Assembly: GCF_040802235.1 (NCBI RefSeq)
Contig: NC_133162.1
Span: 2,559,501-2,623,500, forward strand
DNA: 64,000 nucleotides
Reading direction: 5' to 3'
From: Manis javanica
Lineage: Eukaryota; Chordata; Mammalia; Pholidota; Manidae
Position 1 is the first letter of the stretch. Each line of letters starts with the position of its first letter. A program made the translations under genes and the position numbers. Shown piece by piece: positions 24,081 through 35,488 of the stretch. The notes under the pieces were generated by a model. That model made no database searches. It saw only the letters and a list, made by a program, of their open reading frames with translations, and was not told where the DNA came from.

Positions 24081-27000
24081 TCCCTTCCTGGACTCCATGA
24101 CTCCAGCACCAGTCAGCCTCCTGCAGCCTAGCTGCCCAGGTCAGGAGAGTGGCTCCCAGCCCTGCCCCCTCCTCGCAGGCACCCCGGCAGGCCCACTGAA
24201 GGGCAGAGCCTCTGTCCCTGGAGCCAGGGTGGCTCTGCAGCTGCAGCCTGGAGGCGAGGGCACCAGCTCCACCTCGGCACCGCACACCCCCACTCGCTCT
24301 CGGGCATGGCGAGGGAACAGGCCCCGGCTGGCCACGGGGGCATGGCCAGGCCATAGAGCTGAGGCCGTGCCGAGCAGCCGGCCCCCAGCTGACCTCAAGG
24401 CTGCCCAGCTGGCAGCAGACACTACAGGGAGCAGTCAGGGCCAGGGGCACAGAGCAGGGGGCAGGGAGGGCACAGGCTGCTGTGCTGTGGCCACACGCAG
24501 CTGACACAGGGGTGACAGTAAGCTGTCCTATTAACAAGAAACATAATTAGTACTGAGCACAATCCCAGAAAGAAGCAAGTGTCATTGAATCAGCAGGTGC
24601 ACAGGCTGGGGTTGGCCTGGCTCCCCCACTCTGGAAACAGAATCCTGCTGGGACATCAGGTAAGTGCCACCTGCGCGGTTGCAGCTTTGACACAGCGGGG
24701 CCTGCAGGCAGCAGACAGGCCTCTGAGCACACCTGGCGCTCAGACAAGTCCAGCCGGCCACAACGGCAGGGAGGCGGCCTGCGGGGCCCGACACAGGTGC
24801 AGCCTGTGACCCGGGCTCACACTCCAGCAGCTCCTTCATCTCTTCTGCCACCTGCCCAGCAGGTCACCAAGGCTGCAGCCCTTGGGCGCTCTCTCCCCAG
24901 GCCCACTGCCACCACGAGTCCCTCCCACCTGCACCTGGATTTCCACCTCGCACCCCCACACTGTCCCTCCTGCCACCAGATCTTTGCCCAGCAGTTTTGC
25001 TCCCCTCACGCCCCCCCCAGGAGCCTGCTGGGCTCCCTGTCGCTCTGCAGGTCGGGTCCAGCCCCACACTTAAGTGAATGAGCCTCCCACACAGCCCAAA
25101 AGCACTGGCCATGGTGCAGCTCCAACACAGGGCAGCGTCTCTGCAGCACAGCTTTCAGGAGGGAGGTGGTAGCTGGGGAGAAACGAAGCCTAGGGGCCGA
25201 CTGACTCAGGACCCCCATTCCTTCCTGCTCCCACATCTCACCCACCCATGTCATACTGGTCTGGAGGGCCTGTGTCCCCCAGGTAACCCTTCTACGGACA
25301 CCTCCGTGCCCACCCCAAGCAGCCCCAAGGGAGGGGTCCTAGCACCCCAGGGGCCATGCCTGCCTCTCCACGCCTTGGGCCCTCACCCGCTGCACCGTGC
25401 CAGCCTGTGTGCTGGGGATCCAGAGGCCAGGCCTCCTCACCCTCCTGCAGCCCCACGCTGCCCTCCCCTCCCTCTCTCTGCCCTGCGCCCTCAGCACAAA
25501 CTCAACTGTACTGTGACCGTGACAGCAGCACCAGGCCCTGGCGACAGCCCTGCAGGGACCACAGCTCCATAAGGACTGCATCACGGGCACATCGATGGCC
25601 ACATGCCACACGTCCCTGCTGGTGGCCATGCCACAGGACACCCAAACTCCACCTGAGAGACAACTCATGGCTCTGCCTCATGTGCCAGCAGCTGGCTGCC
25701 TTGTAGAGGCACCTCCAGGGCCCCACGTTGCCCAGGACCCTGGTCACCACTGGGGCCCAACCTCAGGAGGCCAGAGTGAGGAGGAAGGACCCGAGGGCAC
25801 AGGCAGGGGCCAGAGAGAAGGCACAGGGCCCCGGCCCAGTGTCCCCACGCAGAGTGAGAGCTGGCTCACGAGAGGCGGGGGAGGGATGTGGTCTGGCTTG
25901 AAAAGGCCCCACTGTGGCCACCAGGCGGCAGGAGGGAGCCTCGGGTGATGGGGTGCTCTCTGTCCTGATGGCGGAGGGGGGCACAAGAGCTTACACATGG
26001 GATCAAGCCACGTAGAATTGAACAGGCCCACGAGCACACATGCACACACATGAGGGCACATAGGATAGAAGGTCTGACCCAGGCTAGTGGGTCACACTGG
26101 TGTCACATGTTGCCATGGCTGCCTCGTGTCCTTTGGGGGAGCCAGGACTCCTGTGTTATTTCTCACCATTGCACGTGAGCCTACACTTCGCTCAGGAAGT
26201 CTGGTCCCTGCCACCAGCCAGCACAGAGAGGCAGCCAGGGGGCCCCTGCAGGAGGCTGGGGCCAGGGGCACAGCCGGGTCTGAGGCCCCCGGGACAGCTT
26301 TGGGGCCTTTAGAAGCAGGACTGATGGCTCCCGGGACTCTCAGAGAGGAAAGGAGAGGGAAACGGAACCCCCCAGTTTCCAGACTGAATCCCCCGCCAAA
26401 ACAGCAGACTCACATGGAAATGAACCAAAGATAAAGCTCTGACAGGTCATTTGAGTTTCAGAACAAGACCAGTTTGCCAAAACAATTTTTCCCTCTTTAA
26501 TTAAAATCCTTTATTAGCTGCTAAGCTAATACTGTCCCCCAAGACAGACAAGCTAATGAGCCCACATCTCTCAGCCCCAGCAGGCAGCCATCCAAGCAGG
26601 CCAGGTGGGCTCAGGAGGCACTCCCCAGACACGCCGCCCTCGGGCTATGAGTGTGGCCCAAACCCTAGGGTGGGAGTCCCGCCTGAGCACAAATCACAGA
26701 CCTGTGTGAAGTTCACTGTGGGAAACGTGGAGGCCCCACAGACGCCCTCCAGCCAGCGATGTGCAAAGCCACCTCTTCCCCAAAGGTGCTTTACTGCAGG
26801 CCAGTGGAAGGCACGTGCCCAGGGGACCATTGGGGAAAGTAGGGCCTTGGCCCGGCGGGTCCCGGACTTGCTCTCCATCTTGTCCTCCTGAGCAAGGACA
26901 CCGAAAACGGCAGGTTTGGGATGTCACCAGGAGCCGGGCCCGACCCCCAGGAGCCCTGGACGCGACCACAGATGGGATGTGGGTCAGATGTGGGGCTGGA

Positions 27001-27774
27001 ACAGCCAGAGTGGCCCCCAGTCCAGGCCCAGCCCTCCCTGTGCAGGATGCCATGGAACAATGCATGTCCACCAGGCCCCCAGTGGTGGTCATAACCCTAC
27101 TTTTTTCACTGCATCTCAAACATCCCAAATACAGACAAGAAAAGGAACCCAAATAACAAGAGCCACATGCGCGTGCCAGCCTTCTCCAGTCTCAAAACCA
27201 GGCTCTCTCCTCCAAGTATAAAATAAACACCCATAAGTCCACACTTGATACAAGTGACTGAAGAGATAGGTAGATGGGAGAAGAGTGAAATCTCCCCAAA
27301 TCTCCAGGCAGAAAAATTCCAAGTTTTTTTTTAGATATGCTCCCCAAAGGCGCCCCTTATATGGGGCTGTGCACAGTGATTTCCCTCCAAAGAGGACAGT
27401 CTGGAGGGAGCAGGGCGGTGAGCATGGAGACACACGCGACCTCCCAGGGGTCAAGACCAGCGCCTGCACGGACCGTGAGGACCTCTGCCGTGACGTCACG
27501 AGGTGGGCGCATGCTCTGTGCTCTTCCTCCCAGAGTTCTACCGCCCCCTCCAATCACGACAAAAACCTCAGACAAATCCCCAAAGAGAGGCGCCCTACAA
27601 ATCCTGCACCCCACTCTTCACGCTGCCAAGGGCACCCCGAACAAGGAGTGTCCAAGCAGCCACCACAGCAGAGATGGGCCTAAGGGGACAGGCCTGATGT
27701 CACATGAGATCTCGGATGGCATCTGGGACAGGGGCAGGACATTAGGTAAACGCTAAGGAAATCTGAAAAAGTAT

Positions 27775-27950
27775 GGACTTCAGCTAATAACGTATCAATA
27801 CTGGTTCACTAATTATAAGATATGAACCATGCCAGCCGAAGAGGCTTTAACAGGAGTAACTGGGTGTGGAGGTATGTGGGAACCCCGGGAACACCTGCCA
27901 AGTTTTTTCTGTGAACCTACAATTAATTTAAAAAATAAAAATGAATTTTA
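27775..27950 (+). mobile_element. Old L1 (L1M-type) 3' end
   Basis: 'gacttcagctaataacgtat', then 'tcaatactggttcactaatt', then 'gtgtggaggtatgtgggaac', then 'ttttctgtgaacctacaatt' and a terminal 'aaaaaataaaaat' follow the L1M 3' end consensus, including its polyadenylation region. Confidence 0.7.
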
Positions 27951-28584
27951 ATAAGCCAAATCCCAATTGTCCCACCATCCCCAAGGTCCCACACTGGTGA
28001 CCCTGAAGGTTTACTGGGGCACGACATGAAACTCACAGGGGCGCTGACCCCAAAGAGGCCAGAGGCCGTGTCTGCACTCTGCGGTTTGTGTCGCCTCTGT
28101 GCACGGCCGGCCCGGGCTCAGGGACCCTGGCACGGGAGTGATCACACGCTTGGCCCCCTGGAGCTGTCGGAATAAAGCAGGTGGGCACTGATAAGAGCAC
28201 AGAGGCAGGACAAGGATCCTGGCTGGGCGCCCCACCACCACCTCAAGGGGCAGGTGGCTCACCTGCAGGACAAGCCCAGGTCCCGGCACAAGGCCGGGAC
28301 CCCCACAGGGAGCCCACCGCGCACGGGCGCCCCTGGGCCTCTCCCGGAGGGCCGGGCTGCCAGCCGGGCAGCTCCAGCTCCACAGCAACACGGCCCCCTC
28401 CGTGTCCTGGGCCGGAAAATGAGGTCGACGGTCTTGCCAAGGAAGGGGCCTTAATACCGGGACCGCCCGGCCTAGCTACGTAAGCGACAGGTGCACCTGC
28501 ACAAGGGCACGGGGCGCGCCTCCCTCTGAGCTCCCCGCTCCGGGGTCTGCAAAGGCGGCGCAGGGACCGTCCTCCCCTACAGGA

Positions 28585-28608
28585 GCGCGCGCGCGCGCAC
28601 ACACACAC
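28585..28608 (+). repeat. Alternating (GC)n(AC)n tract, Z-DNA-prone
   Basis: Twenty-four bases alternate purine and pyrimidine without a break: seven GC units followed by AC units. A second short run follows the interruption at 28,609. Such tracts favour left-handed DNA and often mark CpG-island promoters. Confidence 0.85.
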
Positions 28609-28735
28609 GGCGCGCACACCAAGGCGCGCACGACACGGCCCTGAGCGCGCACATGGCACGGCACGTAAGGCGTTGCGCGCGCTCACGGCACGACGCGCGC
28701 TCCGGGGCCCGGCTCCCGAGCGCTCCTCGGTCCTC

Positions 28736-28752
28736 GAGCGCCCCCTGGCGCC
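28736..28752 (-). promoter_or_regulatory. Candidate CTCF binding site
   Basis: The plus strand reads GCGCCCCCTGGCGCC. Read on the minus strand this gives the CTCF core (CCAGGGGGCGC). It is a near-perfect core match inside the CpG island. Occupancy is not shown by sequence. Confidence 0.6.
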
Positions 28753-28956
28753 CGGCGGCCGCCCCTGCAGGCGGCTTAGGGCGGCTCCGAGCGCGGCGCG
28801 CGGCGCCCTCACGCGGACACGCGGCGTCCCGCCCACCCCGAGGCCCGCGGGCCAGGCGAACGGCTGGGCGTCTCCCGGGGACACTCCCCGGCCTCCCTTC
28901 CAGAAGGGAGGTGGACAGACCTACCTCTGCAGAAGCGGGGCGTCGGGGCCGGCCTC

Positions 28957-28965
28957 CCGGAAGTG
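28957..28965 (+). promoter_or_regulatory. Candidate ETS/GABPA site
   Basis: CCGGAAGTG is the full ETS-family consensus, typical of CpG-island promoters. It is a short motif, so the match alone is modest evidence. Confidence 0.45.
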
Positions 28966-29560
28966 GGCTGCCCTGGGGTCGGCCCGCCTGGAAAGTTGGC
29001 GCGCCGGGTCTGCGCAGTTCCTCCCGCGCGCCCCGACGGGAACCCCGTGGGCGGGCACCAGGCGTGGGCGGCGGGGGGCCGCGTACACACCTGGGCGGTC
29101 GGGCGAGGCCGCCTCGCTACCCCGAGGCGCGCAGGAGGGGACAGGCGGCTTGACCCGGAGCAGCTCTCCCAGAAGCGGTCATTCTCCGTGCCCGGGGCTG
29201 TCGGCAGGAGTGTCAGGCAAGAGACCAGGACCGCGCACATTTCAAGTTCCCTTGGCATTCTCCGAGCTCCGTGTAGAACCTCGGGGTTCTGGCTTTAGGA
29301 GGCTGCTCCGTGGGCCCCCCGAGGCGCGACATCGCCGCTCTGAGGGCCCAGGGGCAGGGCACGCGCCCAGGACAACGAGTTCCGCGCGAGCCAGAGGGGC
29401 CTGGCCCTGGGCAGTGGGCAGGACTTACCCTCCGAGGCCCTGGTGCCCCCACCGCAGCCCTGAGCGCAGCTCCTGCGATGAGCACGGCCCCTCGCTGTGC
29501 CCAGATTTGAACTCCGGTTCAACCACTCCGTTAGCGACTCTGCCAAATCTTCGACCCTGT

Positions 29561-31630
29561 TTCCCACGGAAGAAGTAGCCCCCGTGACACATCCCGATGT
29601 TCTGGGGCCTTGGCAGTTTCTGAGCCATGCGCACTGTGCACCCTGCAGCGCCCAGGCTTCGGCAGATCGCAGCTCCAGAAGCTGTTTCTCTCCTAAGAGG
29701 GGAGGCAGGTCCCTGAACCCCCACTCCTGCACCCGCCGGGGGCCCCATTAGCACTGCGGCCGTCCCAGGCCAGCCCCGCGCTACTCAGTGACTACTCACA
29801 CCTGGGGAGAACTCTGGAGCCAGGTGACCCCAGAGCCGAATCCCAGCTCCACCTGGTAGTGTGCGGTCGGGAGCAGTCGGTGCGTGCCCCAAGTGAAACG
29901 CGGAGACATACTCACCTCAAGGGATTTGCCCTGTGGGGTATTTAGGACTACCTGGGGAGTGGAGGACCAGACGAGTGTTAACTGGTGCTACGCCACACCA
30001 GTCACACGGGAACGCCAACAGCTGGATCCAGAGGGCACACTAAGGGCAACGTGTGTGTCTCTAGGGAACAGCTCTGATCAAGTTCAAAGACTCATTTGCA
30101 GGAACAGTGGTTACACTAAGTGGTTCTTTAATAGAACCTCCAGGAAAGCCCAGTGGGGTCAGGTCTTGACCCCCCCACCCCGTCATCCCCAGACCACACC
30201 CTCTGAAGCAGGTGGCTGCCCACAGGCCTGTGCTCCCGGAAGGGCTGTAATTGGATGTGCTGTCAGCATCCTTAAATTCTTAATAACTTACCTTTGGATT
30301 CATGTTTCCTAAGTGAAATGCAGTGGGACAGCAGAGCGAGCTCATGATCACAGGATGCGTGCAGTGCCCGCGTCCGCCTGTGTTCCTCCCACCCTGTTAG
30401 CACGTGGCATTGGAGACACCTGGTGAGCACAGATCCCAGTGGCCCCCAGTGCCTGGGGAGCCAGGGGGACTCAAAGTGAGTACAGGTGGGTGTGTTACAC
30501 TATGACCAAGGGGCAGGCAGCCCCCAGCCCCGGGCAGCCGTGCTGCCGTTCAGACCAGGGCATGCCTCACGCATGGAAAGAAGGCAGCAAGGATTGAAGA
30601 AACAGGAATGGCCAAGGAGCCTCTCTCCTGTCGGACTCGTCGCCCCTGTACTAGCAGGCCACCTACACCAAACCTGACAGAAGCAAAGGCAGGAGGGACC
30701 CCTGCCTCCCTCACTCAGAATTGGAGGCCGGGTGTTGAAACAATGTGCCCGTCACAACTCGTGGTGGGCCCTGGGCGCATTCTCTTCCCGAACCGGACGT
30801 GCTCTCTGTCTGTGAGACCTCACGGAGCACACAGTTCGGGAACGGAGGTCAGGATGCGCAACATGGAAGCTGACCCGGAAAACCCAGGGCTGAGCCACGG
30901 ACCACCTCCTCGGCCGCTTCCCCTCAGCCAAGCCCGACAGCGGGGCTAGTGCGGGGAGCGCAGACCCTGCCCACCAGGCGCCGAGGACTCTGGGACAAGT
31001 GCCCTGGGTTGTGCGGAACACAGCAAGCCGTCCACTGCTGGCCTAGGGACACCTGGCTTTCAGCCTGCCCCACAGGGCCGTACCCTGGAGCCCTCCTCTA
31101 GGGCCAAGCAGATGGGAGGAGGATGGGGAGGGAGGGGCTTTCTGAGGGCACCCAACCTCCATTTTTCTTTATATCATGGTCCATTTTTAAAACACAAAGC
31201 AAAAGCTGTTTGAACTTATAAAAATACCAAGTTCCCCTTCTTCCTGGAGGGACATCCACACCCAGGTTCAAGGTCCTGGCCATCCCTGAGGAGCGCACAC
31301 TCCCGCAGAGAAGCCCTTACCTGGGCCACATGGCAGGCATCCCCAGGTGCCCCCAAAGAAGAGCAGGTTCTCCCCTACTTCAAACAGGAAACCTGTAACT
31401 TTCTCCTAATAAAATGGGATGTTTTACAAAGAAATAAAATTCACTATCTGCAAATAACCCTCTAGATGAAGGTGGGGTGGCACAGGAGAGAGCTTTTAGT
31501 GACACAGTGCCAAGTCCTGCACCTAACTTTTAAAAAGCCCCAATACTCCTCACCTTCATGTTTACACGCCGCATTTCTGCAGGGGGTGGGGGGTGCCAGG
31601 GGAAGCACTGGCACGGCCTCCTGCAGCACG
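29561..31630. other. Intergenic stretch with no recognised gene
   Basis: A possible plus-strand MIR lies near 29,810-29,880 ('gagccgaatcccagctccac' core). Otherwise the DNA is unique-looking with no conserved frame. If the CpG island is a promoter, downstream exons could lie here, but none is recognisable. Confidence 0.4.
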
Positions 31631-32480
31631 CTGTTAGGGGGCGTTGTGTATTTTCCTCGGTTCTTGTCCCCACTGCAACAAAGAACTGAAGGGCAGAGAC
31701 ACAGTAGTGAAGCACAGCAAAAGTTTTATTTCAAGTTACTTAAATAGAGAAAAAGTGCGGACAATCTCAGGGAGGAGAGGTGCCCTGAAAGGTTTACGTT
31801 TTAAAGAGAGAAAGTGTGCACTTGGAGAAAGGGGCACATAGAAGAGGCCCGCTGGAAGGCTGAGATGAAGTTTTAAGGCTACACACTTAGAAAGCGCGGG
31901 TGACCTCGGAGAGAGGAGTGCACTGAAGGGTTGGGAAGGAGTTTTATTAGTTACATACATAGAAAGCATGGGCAACCTTGGAGAGGTGCGCACTGAAAGT
32001 TTTGGGGTCTGGGGTTTTATAGGCAGTTGAGGATTTTCAGGAATGCGGACCTGCCAAATTGTCCCAGAACGTTCATCTTTGTTAAGACATTTTCTTTTTT
32101 TTAACTTAACACAAGAAACTTACTGCTTTGATTCTTTTCCAGGGTATCAGCTTCTGTCTGAAAGCATATCAATCAAGACTGTCTGCCCTGCCTCCAGTGT
32201 GGGTTGAGCCATCATCTGTTTGATTAAAATGCAATCTTAGCTTTCATATAGAATTGTTCCTCAATAAGCTGGGCCTTTTATCAGGTGCTAAAGTGAATCT
32301 TACAATGGTATTTGCTAATTGACACAATGGAAGCACTGGCTATGCTGAGATACTTTTCTTTATCTGGGGAGTATTCAAACTTCTAGGCCAAACTTCCTGG
32401 CCTTCTGAGCTCTCTACTTTTAACTAGTTAACTCTGAGGTCCTGGGCTTTACTGGCCTTACTCTTTCCACCCCACTCATA
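31631..32480 (-). mobile_element. Probable ERV LTR (solo) with internal tandem repeats
   Basis: Read on the minus strand, the block ends ...CGCCCCCTAACA. Just upstream it has a polyadenylation region (AATAAAACTTTTGC near 31,720-31,735), followed by text ending 'ttgttgcagtggggacaag'. This is typical R-U5 organisation. The 5' boundary is uncertain, probably near 32,480. No gag, pol or env sequence adjoins it, so it appears to be a solo LTR. No target-site duplication was found by eye. The family is not identified. Confidence 0.5.
31734..32022 (-). repeat. Four imperfect ~72-bp tandem units inside the LTR
   Basis: Units start near 31,734, 31,804, 31,876 and 31,949. Each has, on the plus strand, an 'agaaag(t/c)(g/a)' start, an 'acctcggaga'-like middle, 'gcactgaa(a/g)' and an end of 'gttttat(t/a)' or 'gttttaa'. 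On the minus strand each therefore opens with a TAAAAC or ATAAAAC element. The copies differ by substitutions and small gaps, so the array is as old as the LTR. Confidence 0.75.
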
Positions 32481-34672
32481 TGTCGTATCTGTTTTCCTGC
32501 CTACCACTACCTTGTAGCCAAGACAGCAGCAGCATTAGGCTGGGCTGTGTCCCGGTTCAAACCCCAGCCCCAGGGCGAGAGCTTGGCAAAGCCCAGAGGA
32601 TGGTGGGGCCTGAGATGAGCAGGTGTGGGGAGCCTGAGCACACGCCCAGCACACAGGCGGCCCTGACCACCCTCCTCACCAGATCATGACTGTGCCGGAA
32701 GCCAGTCACACTCATGTCGCCCAACTCTTGAGCAACCGTAGATATGAAAGCTATATGGGAAAAGCCCCAGGAGTTTGAGACCAGAGTGGGATCCCAATCA
32801 CGAAACCGTGTTTGAAATCACCGGTTCTGGTGAACAAGGCATCAGTAAATTACTCCAGCGTTTACACATTACTAGAATGAGATACACATTAAAAACTGAA
32901 CTCACCTACAAAGAACTGAATTACTTTTACTTAGAAAAAAAAAAGGATTGGACATTAGTAACAAGTATCAATTACCAAATTTTGAAAAAACCGATTTCAA
33001 TTGAAAATCAATCATAAAGCATGTTTCAATTTGTTAAGAAATGTAAGCTTTTACCTTCTAATCTGACCGTTGGGGAGGGTTCTTATTTAGGAAATTCTTT
33101 CCAAGGCAGGTAATGCTTCCCTGAGCCAAGTGATTTAAACATACTGCAGCTCTATGTCTGCAACTAAAATCAACTGAACTTCTTTTCATGACTAGAAAGT
33201 TATTAGAATGAGATTTTCTAAGTATAAGGGCATGTTTACTATTTTTAGAAATTAATTTAGAAATTAAGGTCAATTTCAAACTCCTCAGTAGGACTGTTAC
33301 AAAGGCTGACAATGAAAACTCATTTTTTTTCTTTCTTGAGCCAAGTTAATGGTCAGGACGGACAGGGCCTGCAGTTCCTGACAGAAGCCAAGCGCAGAAC
33401 ACTTTGCAAGGCTCAGCTGTCACCAGCGGCCAGGCCCCACCCCATCCCGTCACCTTCACAAGGGACACATGCATTATTTCAGCTTGTCCGGCACACACAC
33501 CTTCTCGGCCTCCCAACAACAATCCTGTCTTTATTAAGCAGCAAGTCACACAGAGTCCTTGGGCGCAGCAGGGAAGGTAGCCCAGGGGAGGTTCACAATC
33601 AGAGCAAAAGTGAGAGAGCCTGGCAGGTCCACCCTGACATATCCCCAGCATAAAGGCCACTGAACCCCACACACCATGGTGGGGAGGCTGCACGGAAGGG
33701 GCAGACCTCAGGTGGGGGCAGAGGGCCATCCAGGACATGAGTCTCTGCCCAACCCACACTGTGCCCTGGGGCAAGTCTTTATCTCCCCCAGTTCTCAACT
33801 GCACAGAATTCCCAACTCCTCTTGTTGGTTTTACTTTTTCTTTCCATTTTTGGTTACTAAACAAAATCAGAGTTTTAAAAACCAAGGCCCAGGTCTGCAG
33901 GTTTTTCCCCAAGGGGGTACCAAACCCCTAGGAACCCTTCCCTGGAAAGAAAGGCACCTCCAGGCTCAACACACACACCCTTGCTTTGAGGCCTTTCTGG
34001 TTCCTGTGAGGCCCCTCCAGAAGGGCAGTCCTGACAGGGGAGGTGTCGGTCTGAGGGTTAACAGGCCAGGTCACAGTGCAGTGTCCTCAGCGCCCTACAG
34101 CTTCAACTGCAGCTCTGCAGCCTCAGGGGCCACAGTGGACCCACAGGTGACTCAAGCCCAGGAGGCGGCGTGGTAAGTGCCAGGCAGAGAGAGCTAGGAG
34201 GGGTGCAGAGGGCCTGCTCCCCAAAGCCTGTCACTGCATCTCCGCTCCTCCACCCAGACACAACCCTTCTCCTCCAAAACGCCCAAACCCACTAGAACCC
34301 TCACACAGCCCCTACCCAAAGTCCCCACCCACCATGAGCTCTCAACAAGCTCAGACCTGGGGCAACACCCAGATGACACGAGCATCCTTCCCTCCTTGTG
34401 GGCTGGACAGTCCCTCACGTGCTGGGAAAAAGAGTCTAGTTGTGAATGGGAGAGAGGACATCAATTTTGACAAAACCTAACTGTAAGGGCAGCTTGACAT
34501 TTGTCAGAAAATCCAGCTGGGGACTGCCTATGAACTCGAAATTCAGCTGGGCCCAAGAATCACTTACTTCACTCCTAAATTATACCTGATACAATCAGAT
34601 GAGGAATGGCTACCAATTCGTTTGCATGAACAAGACTTCTAACCTTCCCAATGTCAAGACAGAAACACCTGT
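32481..34672. other. Intergenic stretch with no recognised gene
   Basis: AT-rich DNA at 32,700-33,310 gives way to GC-richer DNA. The 188-residue minus-strand frame at 33,346-33,912 overlaps a 166-residue plus-strand frame and has no domain, so both are treated as chance. Confidence 0.45.
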
Positions 34673-34686
34673 AAAATAGGAATATG
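34673..34686 (+). repeat. Target-site duplication, left copy (AAAATAGGAATATG)
   Basis: A 14-bp direct repeat identical to 42,741-42,754. The opposite strand at its left edge reads TTTT/ACAG, close to the L1 endonuclease preference TTTT/AA. The first A residues are ambiguous because the right copy follows an A tail, but TAGGAATATG is unambiguous. Confidence 0.93.
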
Positions 34687-35488
34687 TGGAGGAGGCGGAG
34701 CCAACATGGCGGCATGAGTAGGACAATGGGAATCTCCTCCCAAAAACATATATATTTTTGAAAATACAACAAATACAACTAATCCTAAAAGAGAGACCAG
34801 AAGACACAGGACAACAGCTGGACTACATCCACTCGTGCGAGAGCCCAGCACCTGGTGAAAGGGGTAGGATACAAGCCCCGGCCCGGCGGGACCTGAGCGC
34901 CCCTTACCCCAGCTTCCGGCGGGAGGAGGGGTGTCGGAGCGGGAGAGGGAGGGAGCCCAGGACTGCTGAACACCCAGCCCCAGCCACCCGCACCAGAGCG
35001 CAGACACAGTGCATGCGTGGAGGGCTGGAAACTAGGGAAACAGGGCACCAAGACCTCTGAGCGGGTCCCAAAGCTGATGCCCCTGTGACAAAGAAAAGCG
35101 AGCGCTTTTTGAAAGTCTTAAAGGGACAGGGACGTAACAGCTGGACAGACACAACACAGGTCACAGCCCAGTGGCTGGAAATTACAGGGAAAACCAGGCG
35201 CACTAACCCCCTGGGCGACAGCTCTGAGACCCCCCACGGAGGTAAACAGCCAAACTGCACCCCCCTCCATTACCCTCTGGGCCCTGCGAAAGCAGAGCAG
35301 CAGCCTAAGGCTGGCCACCCCTCAGCAAGGGAGCTTCCTCCATACCAGCCGGGCAAGACACAAAGACCCAGTCTACATGCAATTACCCAACACAAGCCAC
35401 TAGGGGCCGCAGTTGTCCCAGTAAAGAAAGGCCAGGAGCTAGTGGAAAGTTTGGCTTTCCCAGCTGACAGTCAATAGCACCTGTCAAC
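34687..35488 (+). promoter_or_regulatory. L1 5'UTR with internal promoter, YY1 site altered
   Basis: About 800 bp from the insertion start to the ORF1 start codon, homologous throughout to 62,518-63,351. The YY1-type motif near the 5' end reads CCAACATGGCGG (34,701-34,712), whereas the second L1 reads CCAAGATGGCGG. YY1 near the L1 start guides accurate initiation in human L1, so the substitution could weaken correct initiation here. Confidence 0.75.

Larger units (their letters stand above)
20786..27774. other. Intergenic stretch with no gene
   Basis: GC-rich, unique-looking DNA. It includes a G4 motif (21,377-21,404), a CpG-richer patch near 23,110-23,300, and a CA/CATG-rich stretch near 23,965-24,080. 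The 187- and 214-residue frames on opposite strands at 23,893-24,537 overlap and are probably chance. Confidence 0.45.
28280..29560. promoter_or_regulatory. CpG island, candidate promoter of an unidentified transcript
   Basis: CpG dinucleotides are very dense here, especially 28,570-29,170, whereas the flanks are CpG-poor as in methylated mammalian DNA. The island contains a CTCF-like site, an ETS site (CCGGAAGTG) and an alternating GC/AC tract. No TATA box or recognisable first coding exon is seen. The nearest recognised gene, GLRX3, ends about 15 kb away and points towards the island, so this is not its promoter. It may start a non-coding RNA or be an orphan island. No transcript evidence is available from sequence alone. 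Confidence 0.8.

Noticed and set aside
23893..24537. Overlapping 214- and 187-codon frames on opposite strands
   Set aside because: They include CA-rich low-complexity DNA and shadow each other. No protein family was recognised.
28673..29578. 301-codon plus-strand open frame across the CpG island
   Set aside because: Very GC-rich DNA lacks stop codons by chance. The frame overlaps a 213-codon minus-strand frame, is rich in R, P, G and A, and shows no domain.
33346..33912. 188-codon minus-strand frame
   Set aside because: It overlaps a plus-strand frame of similar length and has no domain or repeat origin that would make it a gene.
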